From contig CAVSNH010000013.1 of the NCBI GenBank assembly GCA_963729275.1, forward strand, positions 1,480,573-1,544,572: 64,000 bases of DNA, read 5' to 3'. Of the stretch, positions 17,981 to 27,889 are shown in pieces. Position 1 is the first letter of the stretch, and every line of letters starts with the position of its first letter. The position numbers and the translations under genes are program-made. Origin of the DNA: CAVSNH01 sp963729275. GTDB taxonomy: Bacteria; Actinomycetota; Acidimicrobiia; Acidimicrobiales; RAAP-2. A model generated the notes under the pieces. That model made no database searches. It had not been told where the DNA came from and worked only from the letters and a program-made list of their open reading frames with translations.

Positions 17981-18130
17981 ATGATTTGGACAATTTTCGT
18001 GGTTCTTTTGGTCCTGTGGCTATTGGGCTTTAGCTTTCACGTGGGCGGAAGCCTCATCCACTTATTGCTCGTGTGTGCAGTGATTGTGTTGGTATGGAAC
18101 CTGATTTCCGGTCGCAGATCTTTTTCGTAA
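17981..18130 (+). CDS. lmo0937-like small membrane protein (49 residues)
   Basis: ATG 17981 follows a strong GGGGGGAGG ribosome site. The protein is two hydrophobic segments (MIWTIFVVLLVLWLLGF, and LIHLLLVCAVIVLVW) joined by a short HVGGS turn and ending in a basic SGRRSFS tail, the standard layout of the lmo0937 family, often induced by stress. It sits 60 bases behind the plus-strand copy of the shared promoter. Confidence 0.82.
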   Translation: MIWTIFVVLLVLWLLGFSFHVGGSLIHLLLVCAVIVLVWNLISGRRSFS

Positions 18131-18248
18131 TTCGGCCGAGACAGAGTGCGCCCGCCGTGGAGGCCGGCGGAAACTTAACTTTGCCGTGCCACGCCATCAT
18201 GGCCGTGCCGGCCGGGCGGGAGTGGCACGTTTGGGCGAGTTTCGGCGA

Positions 18249-18273
18249 GAACGGCAGGATTAACCTGCCGTTC
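18249..18273 (+). terminator. Hairpin after the lmo0937-like gene
   Basis: GAACGGCAGG and CCTGCCGTTC make a perfect 10-bp stem around ATTAA, followed by CTCTTCATT. Probable transcription terminator for the small membrane protein gene. Confidence 0.65.
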
Positions 18274-18395
18274 CTCTTCATTCGGGTGTACTGTCCGTCG
18301 TATAGATCTGGATATGGTTATACAAGGCCAGAGACCCAGCGGTCGATCGCGGGGGTGTGCCTTTGCAGCAAAACTCGTGTTTCAAAATCCGTAAA

Positions 18396-19206
18396 ATGAG
18401 GCGAAGGTCATTCTGCGTGGAGGCGCGTCGAATGGCTGGTGGGGTGCTGTTTCTCTGTCTCGTCGGCGGGAATGGCACGCGCATCGGCTCAGACCGGAAG
18501 CTCGGTCCCAACCGCGGAAACCATCATCGCCCGCATGGCGCAGGCCCGGGCGGAGAGCCGCGTCCGCCTTCGCCCTTACACCGTTACGCGGAACTACAAA
18601 CTGTTTGGCAACGATGTAAGCAAAGCCAAGTCTGAGGTGGTCGCCGATATTGCCTTCCTTCCTCCGGACTCGAAGAAGTACACCATTCAGGAGACGAATG
18701 GGAGTGGAATGGGACAAATCCTGGTTCGTCGTATGCTGGCCGGTGAGGCAGAGGCCGAGAAGAATCACCTCGCAACCGATTTGTCAGCGGACAATTATGA
18801 TTTCCGCTTCATCCGCGAGGCGGACGTGAATGGCCAGCGCTGTTATGTGCTGGAGTTGCTTCCCCGGCGCAAAGAACAACATCTTCTCCGTGGAGATATT
18901 TGGGTGGATGCGGATACCTACCTGCCTCGCCGTTTTGAGGGCGAGTTTGCCAAGAGCCCGTCCTGGTGGGTTCGGGACGTCAGCGTTACTTTTACTTACG
19001 GTGACGTGGGTGGAATGTGGCTGCAAACAGCCACGGAGGCCGCGGCCAACGTCCGTATTCTCGGGCGTTCCACGATGGTTTCGCGCGACGTGAAATATAA
19101 GATCACCGAACTCGTTGCTGCCGCGCCTTCGGTCGAACCAAACTTTTTGGAATTGATGCCGGGCGGACCTTTTCGCCCCAGCGCGATTCCAATGGCAGCG
19201 AAGTGA
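18396..19206 (+). CDS. Exported outer-membrane lipoprotein-sorting-like (LolA-fold) protein
   Basis: The main frame from 18439 reads 'VPTAETIIARMAQARAESRV', 'YTVTRNYKLFGND', 'RLRRGDIWVDADTYLPRRFE'-type strands ending at residue 255, the half-barrel pattern of LolA/LppX-related exported proteins that bind lipids. An ATG at 18396 opens a signal-peptide-like stretch (MAGGVLFLCLVGG) in another frame, and the two join at the ASAQTG cleavage region if one base is altered near 18455, so a frameshift at the N-terminus is likely. It is convergent with the YihY gene, five bases away. Confidence 0.65.
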
Positions 19207-19211
19207 TTTGT

Positions 19212-20084
19212 TCATGAGGGGGAAATCAACATGGAATTGGATAAGGCTCTTGAGTTTGCATGGGAATGGACGTGCGTGAGTTCCGCGCCAAAAAGGACAA
19301 TCTGCGCTGAGTAGTAAACCCAAGTGAGAATGATAACCAGGGATGATGCTGCCCCGTAAGCTGACGCAACGGTGGACCGGGCGAGATACAACCCAATCAG
19401 CGCTTTGCCGGTTGTCAAGAGTAGTGACGCAACGGCCGCACCCATCCAAACATCACTCCAGGCAATATCCGCATCGGGTAGATACCTGAAAATCATCGCC
19501 AGGAGCAGCGCAATCACTCCCAACGAGAGGATAAAGTTAACCGATTCCAACAGGAATACGGGCCAAGGAAGCAGCGGCGCTATGAAATTTCCCACCGCCT
19601 CTAGCGCGGCGCTCACCACCAGTGACACGAGTAACAGGAAGCCCAGACCCAGGACCAGGCCGAACGACAGGAAGCGTTCTCGAATGGCCCGCAACCAGAC
19701 ACTTTCTGATCTGCACGGAACCTTCCAGATTTTATTGAGCGCATCTTGGAGCTCAACAAACGCCCCTGATGCACCTACCAGAAGAATCCCGATACCAAAG
19801 GCACTCGCAATAATGCCCAGCGCGGGCCGATCCGCGCTCTGGATGATCGCTTGCACGGCCCTTGCACCCGTCTCACCCACCAAGCCTTGAAGCTGGCGGG
19901 CGAATTCACCCTCCGCTGCTTTTTGCCCGAACGCCAGACTCGCCACCGATATCGCGACAATCAGGACCGGAGCGAGCGAAAAAACGGTGTAAAACGCCAG
20001 CGCGGCGCCCATGCTCGGGGCATTGTCATCTGCCCATGCCGAGCATGCCCTCTTGAACAGCACGTAAGCGGCTTTTAGATTCAC
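19212..20084 (-). CDS. YihY/UPF0761 family inner-membrane protein
   Basis: The 290-residue protein has about six membrane helices and the family signature at its N-terminus, 'ACSAWADDNAPSMGAALAFY' then 'TVFSLAPVLIVAISV'. 'LQDALNKIWKVP' in the middle and 'VYYSAQIVLFGAELTHVH' near the end are also typical. Members were once called ribonuclease BN or BrkB; the true role is uncertain, possibly transport or envelope homeostasis. The next minus-strand gene upstream ends 15 bases away, so the two are probably co-transcribed. Confidence 0.9.
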   Translation of the reverse strand: MNLKAAYVLFKRACSAWADDNAPSMGAALAFYTVFSLAPVLIVAISVASLAFGQKAAEGEFARQLQGLVGETGARAVQAIIQSADRPALGIIASAFGIGILLVGASGAFVELQDALNKIWKVPCRSESVWLRAIRERFLSFGLVLGLGFLLLVSLVVSAALEAVGNFIAPLLPWPVFLLESVNFILSLGVIALLLAMIFRYLPDADIAWSDVWMGAAVASLLLTTGKALIGLYLARSTVASAYGAASSLVIILTWVYYSAQIVLFGAELTHVHSHANSRALSNSMLISPS

Positions 20085-20099
20085 GAATTCCGACCACCC

Positions 20100-20312
20100 T
20101 CACCCTGCTCGATTGACGTGAAAATTGGTGATGTAATGCATGAGTCCGAAGATATTCAGGAGCCACACAACCACCACAATGACCACGACGGCATTCAAAA
20201 GCGATTTAATGGAGCCCGCCATCGGGATGAAGGTGTTGACGAGCCAGAGAAGAACACCCACCACGATCAGGGCAATTAAGATTTGTACCAAAGGCGTTTG
20301 CACTATACCCAT
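20100..20312 (-). CDS. Thivi_2564-like small membrane protein
   Basis: Seventy residues with two hydrophobic helices (LVQILIALIVVGVLLWLVN and VVVIVVVVWLLNIFGL) around 'FIPMAGSIKSLLNAV', the defining linker of this small family, usually adjacent to stress and membrane genes. A GGAG box in 'GAAGGAGG' lies shortly before the ATG. Function unknown. Confidence 0.82.
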   Translation of the reverse strand: MGIVQTPLVQILIALIVVGVLLWLVNTFIPMAGSIKSLLNAVVVIVVVVWLLNIFGLMHYITNFHVNRAG

Positions 20313-20407
20313 AAATTTAAATCCTCCTTCGTTTTCGGGGGCAGGCGTCTATACGCCCACTCCCCGCCATCCCTTGTTCAACATCCCCTGCGGGTTCACT
20401 CAATTCG

Positions 20408-20436
20408 CGCGCCAGACGTTCGTGGCGTCTGGCGCG
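20408..20436. terminator. Perfect 11-bp hairpin between two minus-strand genes
   Basis: CGCGCCAGACG and CGTCTGGCGCG pair perfectly around a 7-base loop. It lies after the SYLF gene on the minus strand but lacks a U-run on that side; on the plus strand it is followed by GGTTGTTTTCTTT. Probably a terminator, direction unresolved. Confidence 0.5.
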
Positions 20437-20482
20437 GTGGTTGTTTTCTTTCGATGACTTACAGTGCTCCCCATCGAATAGC

Positions 20483-21172
20483 TTATAACCGGGCGAACGT
20501 TCGTCCACCCGAGGGAGAGAATTTCGTCAGTGTGCCATCCAAGCCCTCGGCCGCACGAGGAGTGGGCACGGTACCGTCGATCAGAATTTCTTTCGCGGTC
20601 ACCTTGCGGCCATAGACCTTTTGGTTATCGTCTTCATCTTGCTTATACACCGCTCCGTCGAGCGAGGCCCCGGCAAACAAGCCGCGTGAGCGCGAGTAGC
20701 TCAGGATCTCGGCATGGAGTTGAGCGTCGGTCGCGCCGTCCGCGGAACGACCCACTGGACCCGCCGCGACGGATAATTCCGCGCCCAGCTTGACGCTGTC
20801 CTGAACCAGTTTTTTCATGCCTTCCGGGTTCATCACGAGGAAGACGACGTCGGTGGCCTCACCGCCAATCTGAAATCCCACGCTCGCGCCGCCCATAGTG
20901 AACATGGAGGGAGCATCCCACTGACCGTTCCCGCCCTTGCGGCAGACCAGCACACCGCGTCCATAACTGCCACCAAATACAAAGGCGAACTTCACCTCAG
21001 AAGGAACGATGCCCACACACACGGCCTTGTCCAGCAAATCATGAGGAATGCCCTTGTCGGGAGTACTCATGATCTCGTTCATAACGTTGGTTGCCTTTTG
21101 CAATTGACTCTCACCCGCGAAAGCCGTTGCACAGAACGTCAGCAACAGAAAAACTAAAGTAAGTCTTTTCAT
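20483..21172 (-). CDS. SYLF/Ysc84-type lipid-binding protein
   Basis: A signal peptide (MKRLTLVFLLLTFCATAFAG) precedes a single SYLF domain covering the rest of the 229 residues: 'GIPHDLLDKAVCVGIVPSEV', 'KFAFVFGGSYGRGVLVCR', 'FQIGGEATDVVFLVMN' and the C-terminal 'YSRSRGLFAGASLDGAVYKQ'. SYLF proteins bind phosphoinositides or other lipids; in bacteria they are exported and stress-related. It lies 86 bases downstream of the CsbD gene and probably shares its regulated promoter. Confidence 0.9.
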   Translation of the reverse strand: MKRLTLVFLLLTFCATAFAGESQLQKATNVMNEIMSTPDKGIPHDLLDKAVCVGIVPSEVKFAFVFGGSYGRGVLVCRKGGNGQWDAPSMFTMGGASVGFQIGGEATDVVFLVMNPEGMKKLVQDSVKLGAELSVAAGPVGRSADGATDAQLHAEILSYSRSRGLFAGASLDGAVYKQDEDDNQKVYGRKVTAKEILIDGTVPTPRAAEGLDGTLTKFSPSGGRTFARL

Positions 21173-21258
21173 TTGAAGCTCCTTTTCTTGCCATCACACC
21201 TACTGACCGGAGTGTCCGATGTTCTCATTCAGAACGGTCGGACTACTGGCCGGTAATG

Positions 21259-21441
21259 CTATTTTTCGAGAGACTTCTCCACTTGGCCGAGAATCCCTTG
21301 AACCTTGCCAGCCGCCTTTTCAACGATGCCCTCGGCTTGCAATCTCGGATTGTTCGTCAGTTGCCCGGCTTTCTCCTTGATCTTTCCTTTCACTTCGTGA
21401 AATTTGCCTTCGACCTGATCGGTGGTACTTGGTTTCATCAT
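21259..21441 (-). CDS. CsbD family stress protein
   Basis: Sixty residues: 'TTDQVEGKFHEVKGKIKEKA', 'GQLTNNPRLQAEGIVEKAAG', 'KVQGILGQVEKSLEK'. This is the complete CsbD fold, an abundant general-stress protein family of unknown mechanism. Two Met codons are available (21441, 21438). GGAGC precedes the start. The shared-motif promoter lies 106 bases upstream. Confidence 0.92.
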   Translation of the reverse strand: MMKPSTTDQVEGKFHEVKGKIKEKAGQLTNNPRLQAEGIVEKAAGKVQGILGQVEKSLEK

Positions 21442-21546
21442 GGTTGCTCCTTAAGAAGGATTCAGACCCGAGGCGCCTGTCGGCCAGCCCTTCTCACTCT
21501 CGGCTTTTCACTGCCTTGGGTTCTCGCGAGCGCCCTATCAGTTACA

Positions 21547-21611
21547 TTTATAATCCAGGATAATTCGCGTGTCTGTACAGCATGGCTCACGCGTCTGGTC
21601 TGAATTGCTCA
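21547..21611 (-). promoter_or_regulatory. Shared-motif promoter before csbD
   Basis: Plus-strand half-sites GTACA (21575), GCTCA (21585), GGTCT (21597), GCTCA (21607). Minus-strand CAGACA (-35) and TATAAA (-10, 21552-21547), 17-bp spacer. Confidence 0.75.
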
Positions 21612-21711
21612 CTTGCGTTGGGAGGAGAGAACGTGCTGCGGAAGCGTTGGGAATCAGGGAGGGGTTGATACGACGGCAAGTGTGGTGTCCCAGAATTGAG
21701 TGGACAATACC

Positions 21712-22368
21712 TTAGTTGTCCAAGACGACTTTTAGGAGGCTACGATGAACCGTCAATGCTCCGTTGCCATGGTAGTCGACAAAGCCGAGCTCTCTGAACT
21801 TGTTCAGAAAATGACTGACCCGCGACCGGGTCGTGCCGACCATTTGGGCCAGGCCTGCCTGATCGATTCTGGGAAGGACCGTAGTGGCCCGCGCTCCCCT
21901 GCCGAAATTCGTAAGCAGCAAGAGAATTCGCGCCAGGCGTTTCTCGCTGAAATTGAATAGTCGATCCACGAAATCTTCTTCGACGCGGACCATCCGAGAA
22001 AGCAGGTGGGAGATGAGATTCCTGGCGAACGCAGGGTCTTGATGGATAAGGCGGGCCAGAGTCGCCTTTTTTACGCAGGCGATGGTGGAAAGCTGAATGG
22101 CCGTTGCGGTTGACATTCGGAGGGATCGACTTACAAGGCAGCCCTCTCCAAATATGTCGCCGGGGCCCAAAATGGCGGTGACCGCTTGTTTGCCGCGCGG
22201 CGATGCGACCACGAGCTTCACGTTGCCATTCTCGATGTGGAACATCGCATCAGCCGCGTCCCCTTGCGAATAGATGGCCTGCCGGTCACGGTACTCGCGA
22301 GTCGTCTGTTGCGCGCCGACTCTCTTCAGGAGGTTCCGGGAATTGAAAGTAACCTTATGTTTGCTCAT
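21712..22368 (-). CDS. Crp/Fnr family transcription regulator 2
   Basis: The 218 residues follow the Crp plan: cyclic-nucleotide-type sensor ('YRDRQAIYSQGDAADAMFHI', 'GKQAVTAILGPGDIFGEGCL'), dimer helix and C-terminal winged helix ('LAQMVGTTRSRVSHFLNKFR', 'ELGFVDYHGNGALTVHRSLL'). No Cys motif for a cluster and no heme ligand is obvious. The recognition helix differs from regulator 1 by only one or two residues, so both should read the same DNA sequence. It is a candidate regulator for the surrounding genes but its palindromic-type site does not match the direct-repeat promoter motif. Confidence 0.9.
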   Translation of the reverse strand: MSKHKVTFNSRNLLKRVGAQQTTREYRDRQAIYSQGDAADAMFHIENGNVKLVVASPRGKQAVTAILGPGDIFGEGCLVSRSLRMSTATAIQLSTIACVKKATLARLIHQDPAFARNLISHLLSRMVRVEEDFVDRLFNFSEKRLARILLLLTNFGRGARATTVLPRIDQAGLAQMVGTTRSRVSHFLNKFRELGFVDYHGNGALTVHRSLLKVVLDN

Positions 22369-22542
22369 GCCGTATGCCTTCTAATTGGGACCAATTCTGG
22401 GATCACACTTCGATATGCTCAGCCGCTGCGTTTGTTGCAAACGAATCAGCGGTGCCGCCAGCAGCACGGCCCCAAGGGCTGAAATCACTCGTCTGCGAGA
22501 GTTGATCATGAAGTCCTGCTTCGGCAGACAATGCGCTTCTCT

Positions 22543-22971
22543 TCAAGCGGCTGCCAAGATCGCTTGATCCGCTTCCGAAATGTGGCTAGTCCGGAAGAGA
22601 TAGATACTTTCCTGAATATGCCGCCGATGGCCAGCGACCGTGACGCAGGGCAGCCCCAGGAAACTCTTTGTGGCGACTCGGGAGATTTCCAGGCAGTTGT
22701 ATCTGCCCGATTTCATGTTGGCAATGACCTTCGCGACCGCCCGGCGGGTCGTTTTTTCTAAATTGGAACCAAGAGCCATCGCATTGACCTCCCCCGCCAT
22801 GAAGAAGAAGGTCCATCCCACCTCACGGAGTTTCAGGTCCATTGCCGAGCTGGATAAATTCTTGACCAGTCTCCACCCCTTCAGATACGGATCGCTTTGT
22901 AAATGCAAGCTTTCCGGTAAATGCGTATCTTCCTTAATAAGAATCGTCCCGATTTCGATTTTTTGTGCCAT
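22543..22971 (-). CDS. Hypothetical 142-residue protein downstream of groEL
   Basis: I placed the start at ATG 22971 (MAQKIEIGTILIKEDTHLPE); a longer frame reaches 23037 without support. The sequence has 'YLKGWRLVKNLSSSAMDLKL' and 'GWTFFFMAGEVNAMALGSN', then a basic helix and 'CLEISRVATKSFLGLPCVTV'. It ends in a polar tail. I recognise no domain. It follows groEL by 138 bases on the same strand. Confidence 0.6.
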   Translation of the reverse strand: MAQKIEIGTILIKEDTHLPESLHLQSDPYLKGWRLVKNLSSSAMDLKLREVGWTFFFMAGEVNAMALGSNLEKTTRRAVAKVIANMKSGRYNCLEISRVATKSFLGLPCVTVAGHRRHIQESIYLFRTSHISEADQAILAAA

Positions 22972-23109
22972 AAGTTTGATCCCTCCGTTCGGCCACGCGC
23001 TCAGGGCCACCACACTTACGCCATCACAGGGGCTCACTTCGCAAACAGGACCTCGATGACGTCCCAGTGTGGCAGCCCTTCCGCGCCGGCGCGCCTCAGT
23101 GGCCGCCTC

Positions 23110-24791
<1,682 letters not shown>

Positions 24792-24914
24792 ATTTAGTTC
24801 CTCCAAGAATTCCACTAGATGATTTCTTTTGTCCGTGCTCCGTTGCCAGAACCATGAGGCAGTGGTTACAAGCTAACCACTGCCGTCATCAGCTCCTCCC
24901 AACTGACGACCGAC

Positions 24915-25232
24915 CTACTTCTTCCCACTCGCGGTGACAGCCTTGCCTTCCACCACGCCCAGCACTTCTTCCTCCTTCAAGATCAGATACTCCTCGTCAT
25001 CAATCTTGATTTCTGTGCCGGAATATTTGCCGAGGAGAATGCGATCGCCCGCCTTCACGTCCAGGGGGATGATCTTTCCTTCTTCCGTCTTCTTTCCGTT
25101 TCCGACCGCGACCACTTCTCCTTCTTGTGGTTTCTCTTTGGCTGAGTCGGGAATGATGATTCCTCCCTTCACAGCCTCCTTCTCTTCAATTCGCTTAACC
25201 AGGATTCGATCGTGCAGTGGATTGAATTTCAT
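24915..25232 (-). CDS. 10-kDa co-chaperonin GroES
   Basis: The 105-residue protein has the complete GroES barrel: 'FNPLHDRILVKRIEEKEAV', the mobile loop 'KGGIIIPDSAKEKPQEGEVV' and 'GDRILLGKYSGTEIKIDDEE'. The C-terminal KAVTASGKK tail is longer than in E. coli GroES (97 residues). GGAGAC precedes ATG 25232 at about nine bases. groEL follows after 123 bases. I saw no CIRCE inverted repeat in the upstream 330 bases. Confidence 0.95.
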   Translation of the reverse strand: MKFNPLHDRILVKRIEEKEAVKGGIIIPDSAKEKPQEGEVVAVGNGKKTEEGKIIPLDVKAGDRILLGKYSGTEIKIDDEEYLILKEEEVLGVVEGKAVTASGKK

Positions 25233-25508
25233 TTGGAGTCTCCTTCTGAAAAGTCTGTTCGGGCCGAAGACCCGGTTGCAACAAGTTCGCTGATGTCTCT
25301 TTGCATTGCGCGAGCGTCGTGCCGGCTCGCTTCCTCGGGTCCGATCCGTTATCGTCAGCTTCGATCGGAAGGACGCAGACGCGCCCCCGGCATAGCCCGA
25401 TGGCGGGAAATCATTTGAGGACGATTCCCGCCCGACCCATGGCCTGCTGAGCTGGCCCAGGAGCGCTTAGAGTCTGTTCCTCATTCTTCCCGCTGTCTGT
25501 GCTACTTT

Positions 25509-25535
25509 GCTCATGACTTTGGTCAAAATGAGCCA
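25509..25535 (-). promoter_or_regulatory. Weak copy of the shared motif upstream of groES
   Basis: GCTCA (25509) and GGTCA (25521) keep the 12-bp step, the next half-site (AGCCA, 25531) is degenerate, and no TATAAC-like -10 is found at the usual distance. It lies 277 bases before groES. Function doubtful. Confidence 0.3.
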
Positions 25536-25562
25536 CAAGTCTGGCAGATGGGCCCGGCTTGA

Positions 25563-25730
25563 TCAGCTTGGCAGACGTAATCCGCCGAACAGGTATAGGC
25601 ATACCAGGACTATCACGACCACGCCGACGATCCCGATGCCTCCACCGGAACCCCATCTGCGGTATCCGTAATAACCACCACCACCGCCGAACAGGAGCAA
25701 CAAAACCACGATAAGCAAAATCAATCCCAT
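25563..25730 (-). CDS. Small glycine-rich two-helix membrane protein (55 residues)
   Basis: ATG 25730 has AGGAG seven bases upstream. The protein is 'MGLILLIVVLLLLF', a GGGGGYYGYRRWGSGGG turn, then 'IGIVGVVVIVLVCLYLFGG'. This resembles DUF3309-type stress-associated membrane peptides. It is preceded by a good copy of the shared promoter motif (25874-25933) and by a second copy about 120 bases further on. Confidence 0.75.
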   Translation of the reverse strand: MGLILLIVVLLLLFGGGGGYYGYRRWGSGGGIGIVGVVVIVLVCLYLFGGLRLPS

Positions 25731-25868
25731 GGGAATCTCCTCTCAGTTAGTTAAATACTTTGCCCAGAATACCCGTTTTGACCTCGCGGCCCATACCCAA
25801 CACCGCGGCGTGCCCTGAACCGAGCACTCGGTAACGTCCACCTCTCAACAGATTTGCGAGGTATTCCT

Positions 25869-25933
25869 TTTTTACCTTCAACTTGATTCTGTGTCAGTTC
25901 AGAACGGCTCACCCATCTGGTCAAAATTGCTCA
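25869..25933 (-). promoter_or_regulatory. Shared-motif promoter before the 55-residue membrane protein
   Basis: Plus-strand half-sites GTTCA (25897), GCTCA (25907), GGTCA (25919), GCTCA (25929): a perfect match to the consensus. Minus-strand CTGACA is the -35; the -10 is poor (TAAAAA, 25874-25869) but in the standard position. Confidence 0.7.
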
Positions 25934-26019
25934 CGCCACATCGAGGAGTTGCTAGCTCGCCTGCCAGGTCGGTGACATTTGAGGAGTCGATCTGCCGAAA
26001 TTCTGCCGGGCATCGTACT

Positions 26020-26056
26020 GTGCAAGTTTGCTCAGCCCATTGGTCGATTCTGAACA
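26020..26056 (-). promoter_or_regulatory. Second, upstream copy of the shared motif
   Basis: GTGCA (26020), GCTCA (26030), GGTCG (26042) and GAACA (26052) keep the 10/12/10 bp steps, 123 bases upstream of the first copy (start to start). No -10 is visible at the normal distance, so it may act as a remote site for the same promoter. Confidence 0.4.
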
Positions 26057-26171
26057 GACAGCAATTTACGGGGGGAATACCCTGAAACACGTCACTTGGT
26101 GCAGGGGCGAGCTGATGCCGACTAATCCTTTCCCTCGTCACAACCGGTCAGGCTAAAAGGAGCGAATCACC

Positions 26172-27014
26172 ATGCGTTTCTGGGTACTAATGATGCTGGG
26201 CACGACGCTGGCCTTTGGGCAGGCGAAACCCGCCGATACCCTCCAAAGGTGCAAGAGCATGCTGAACGACGCCGCCCAGGACCGCAATCCCGACGGCCGA
26301 AAGGGCGCGGCGGAGGCATTTAGCTTGGTGGGGGTGAAAGACGGCGCGCTGGATTCTCTTGCGCCGTTGCTCGACGACCACGACGTTTCAGTCCGGATTG
26401 CGGTGGTGGTCACTCTGGGTGACTTCAAAGACAATCGGACCCTTCCTCTCTTGAAGAAAGCGTTGCAGGACCCCGTTCCCGAAGTCGACTTCGCCGCCGC
26501 CAAGGTGCTTTACCAACTGCACGACCCCGAGGGAGTGCAGTTCCTTCTCGATGTGGTTAGCAAAGAGTCTAAAGCGTCTTCAAGCTTTCTCAGCAAAGAG
26601 AAGCGGAGCTCCTTGCGCCTGTTGCACACTCCTACCCAACTTTTCACGACCATCGCCATCGGCGCAGCAGGTTTTGCTCCGGTGCCGGGTCTGGGGTTCG
26701 GATTATCCTCGGCACAAGGTATCCTGTCGGCCCCTGATTCTTCCGCCCGGGCCGCCTCTCTGCTGCTCATCGGAAGCTCGCGTGATCCCGCCCTGGCGGA
26801 TGCGGTGGAATCAGCCTTGGCGGATAACGAATGGTCCGTGCGCGCTGCGGCCGCCCACCTGGTGGCGATGCATCCCTTCCCGCAATTCCGGGAGCAGCTA
26901 GTTCCCCTGCTGGACGATAAGAAGGATGCGGTGCGCGTACGTGCCGCCGCAGCCTATATCAGGCTCCAGCACAGTAGGAAGGTACAGCCAGCAGGCAAAA
27001 ATGTTTCGAAATAA
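26172..27014 (+). CDS. Exported HEAT-repeat protein
   Basis: A signal peptide (MRFWVLMMLGTTLAFGQA) is followed by HEAT-type alpha-helical repeats: 'AFSLVGVKDGALDSLAPLLD', 'DHDVSVRIAVVVTLGDFKD', 'PEVDFAAAKVLYQLHDPEGV', and again near the end 'NEWSVRAAAAHLVAMHPFP'. Between them lies a glycine-rich hydrophobic segment ('TIAIGAAGFAPVPGLGFGL') that may insert in a membrane. AAGGAG precedes the ATG. It lies 30 bases before the MCE/Mla transporter genes and is probably co-transcribed; a scaffold role in the envelope is an inference. Confidence 0.75.
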   Translation: MRFWVLMMLGTTLAFGQAKPADTLQRCKSMLNDAAQDRNPDGRKGAAEAFSLVGVKDGALDSLAPLLDDHDVSVRIAVVVTLGDFKDNRTLPLLKKALQDPVPEVDFAAAKVLYQLHDPEGVQFLLDVVSKESKASSSFLSKEKRSSLRLLHTPTQLFTTIAIGAAGFAPVPGLGFGLSSAQGILSAPDSSARAASLLLIGSSRDPALADAVESALADNEWSVRAAAAHLVAMHPFPQFREQLVPLLDDKKDAVRVRAAAAYIRLQHSRKVQPAGKNVSK

Positions 27015-27044
27015 GGCTTGCCTCGGAGGTTGCAGTTCGCACCC

Positions 27045-27828
27045 ATGTCCGCCACAGTGAATTCCAGTATGGCTCCGATCAACGGGTTTTTCGAATGGTT
27101 CGGCGAACTGGGCCTTTTTTCCTGGCAGGTTCTGCGGGCGGCAGTCACGCCGCCCTTTGAATTCCGCGAGCTTACCCGGCAAATCGACGAGATCGGGTCA
27201 AAATCGTTTCCGCTCGTGGCCTTGGCGGGCGCGAGCCATCGGCGCCATCCTCTCCCTTGAAACCCGCGATAGCCTGGTTCGATTTGGCGCCAGTTCATTG
27301 CTCCCCGCCGCCGTCGTCTTCTCGATTGTCCATGAGATCGGTCCTATCGTTACCGGATTGATTGTCGCCGGCCGAGCAGGAGCCGGCATCGGCGCGGAAT
27401 TGGGATCGATGAAGGTCACCGAGCAGATCGATGCCATCGAGGCATCCGCGGTAAATCCCTATCGGCTGCTGGCCGCGACCCGCATTCTGGCTTGTATCTT
27501 GGTTTTGCCACTCCTTACCCTTGCTGCCGATTTCTGTGGGGTGGTCATGGCCTGGTTGGCCGATGCCCTGGCTGAGCCGATCACCTTCCATCAGTTCATC
27601 CACAACGGCTTCATTACTTTCGCCTTCAATGATTTTCTGCCGCCCACCTTTAAGACCGCGGTGTTCGGCCTGATTATCGGGCTGGTGGCGTGCTCGGAGG
27701 GAATGCGGACGCGCGGAGGCACCGAGGGCGTGGGGCGCACGGCGACGAGGTCCGTGGTCTTATCTTCGCTGTTTGTGATCCTGGCCGACGTGATCCTGGT
27801 GAAACTGATCGTCATGTTCTTTCCCTGA
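27045..27828 (+). CDS. mlaE: MlaE-type permease of an MCE lipid transporter, one frameshift
   Basis: MlaE permeases move phospholipids between the membranes of diderm bacteria. The first frame gives 'GLFSWQVLRAAVTPPFEFRE' and 'IDEIGSKSFPLVALAGAS'; after one extra base near 27235 (GAGCCATCGG) the next frame continues 'IGAILSLETRDSLVRFGASS', 'GPIVTGLIVAGRAGAGIGAE' and 'MKVTEQIDAIEASAVNPYRL', the conserved core of the family. About 260 residues in total, the normal length. The start at ATG 27045 is tentative. It begins the order mlaE-mlaF-mlaD. Confidence 0.85.
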
Positions 27829-27889
27829 AGGCGGGCGCTGAAGGATCCGTAACAGGGCATTGAAATTGAAAGGGGCCTATAACTTCACC

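Noticed and set aside
25233..25508. CIRCE (HrcA) operator before groES
   Set aside because: No TTAGCACTC/GAGTGCTAA inverted repeat was found on reading the region.
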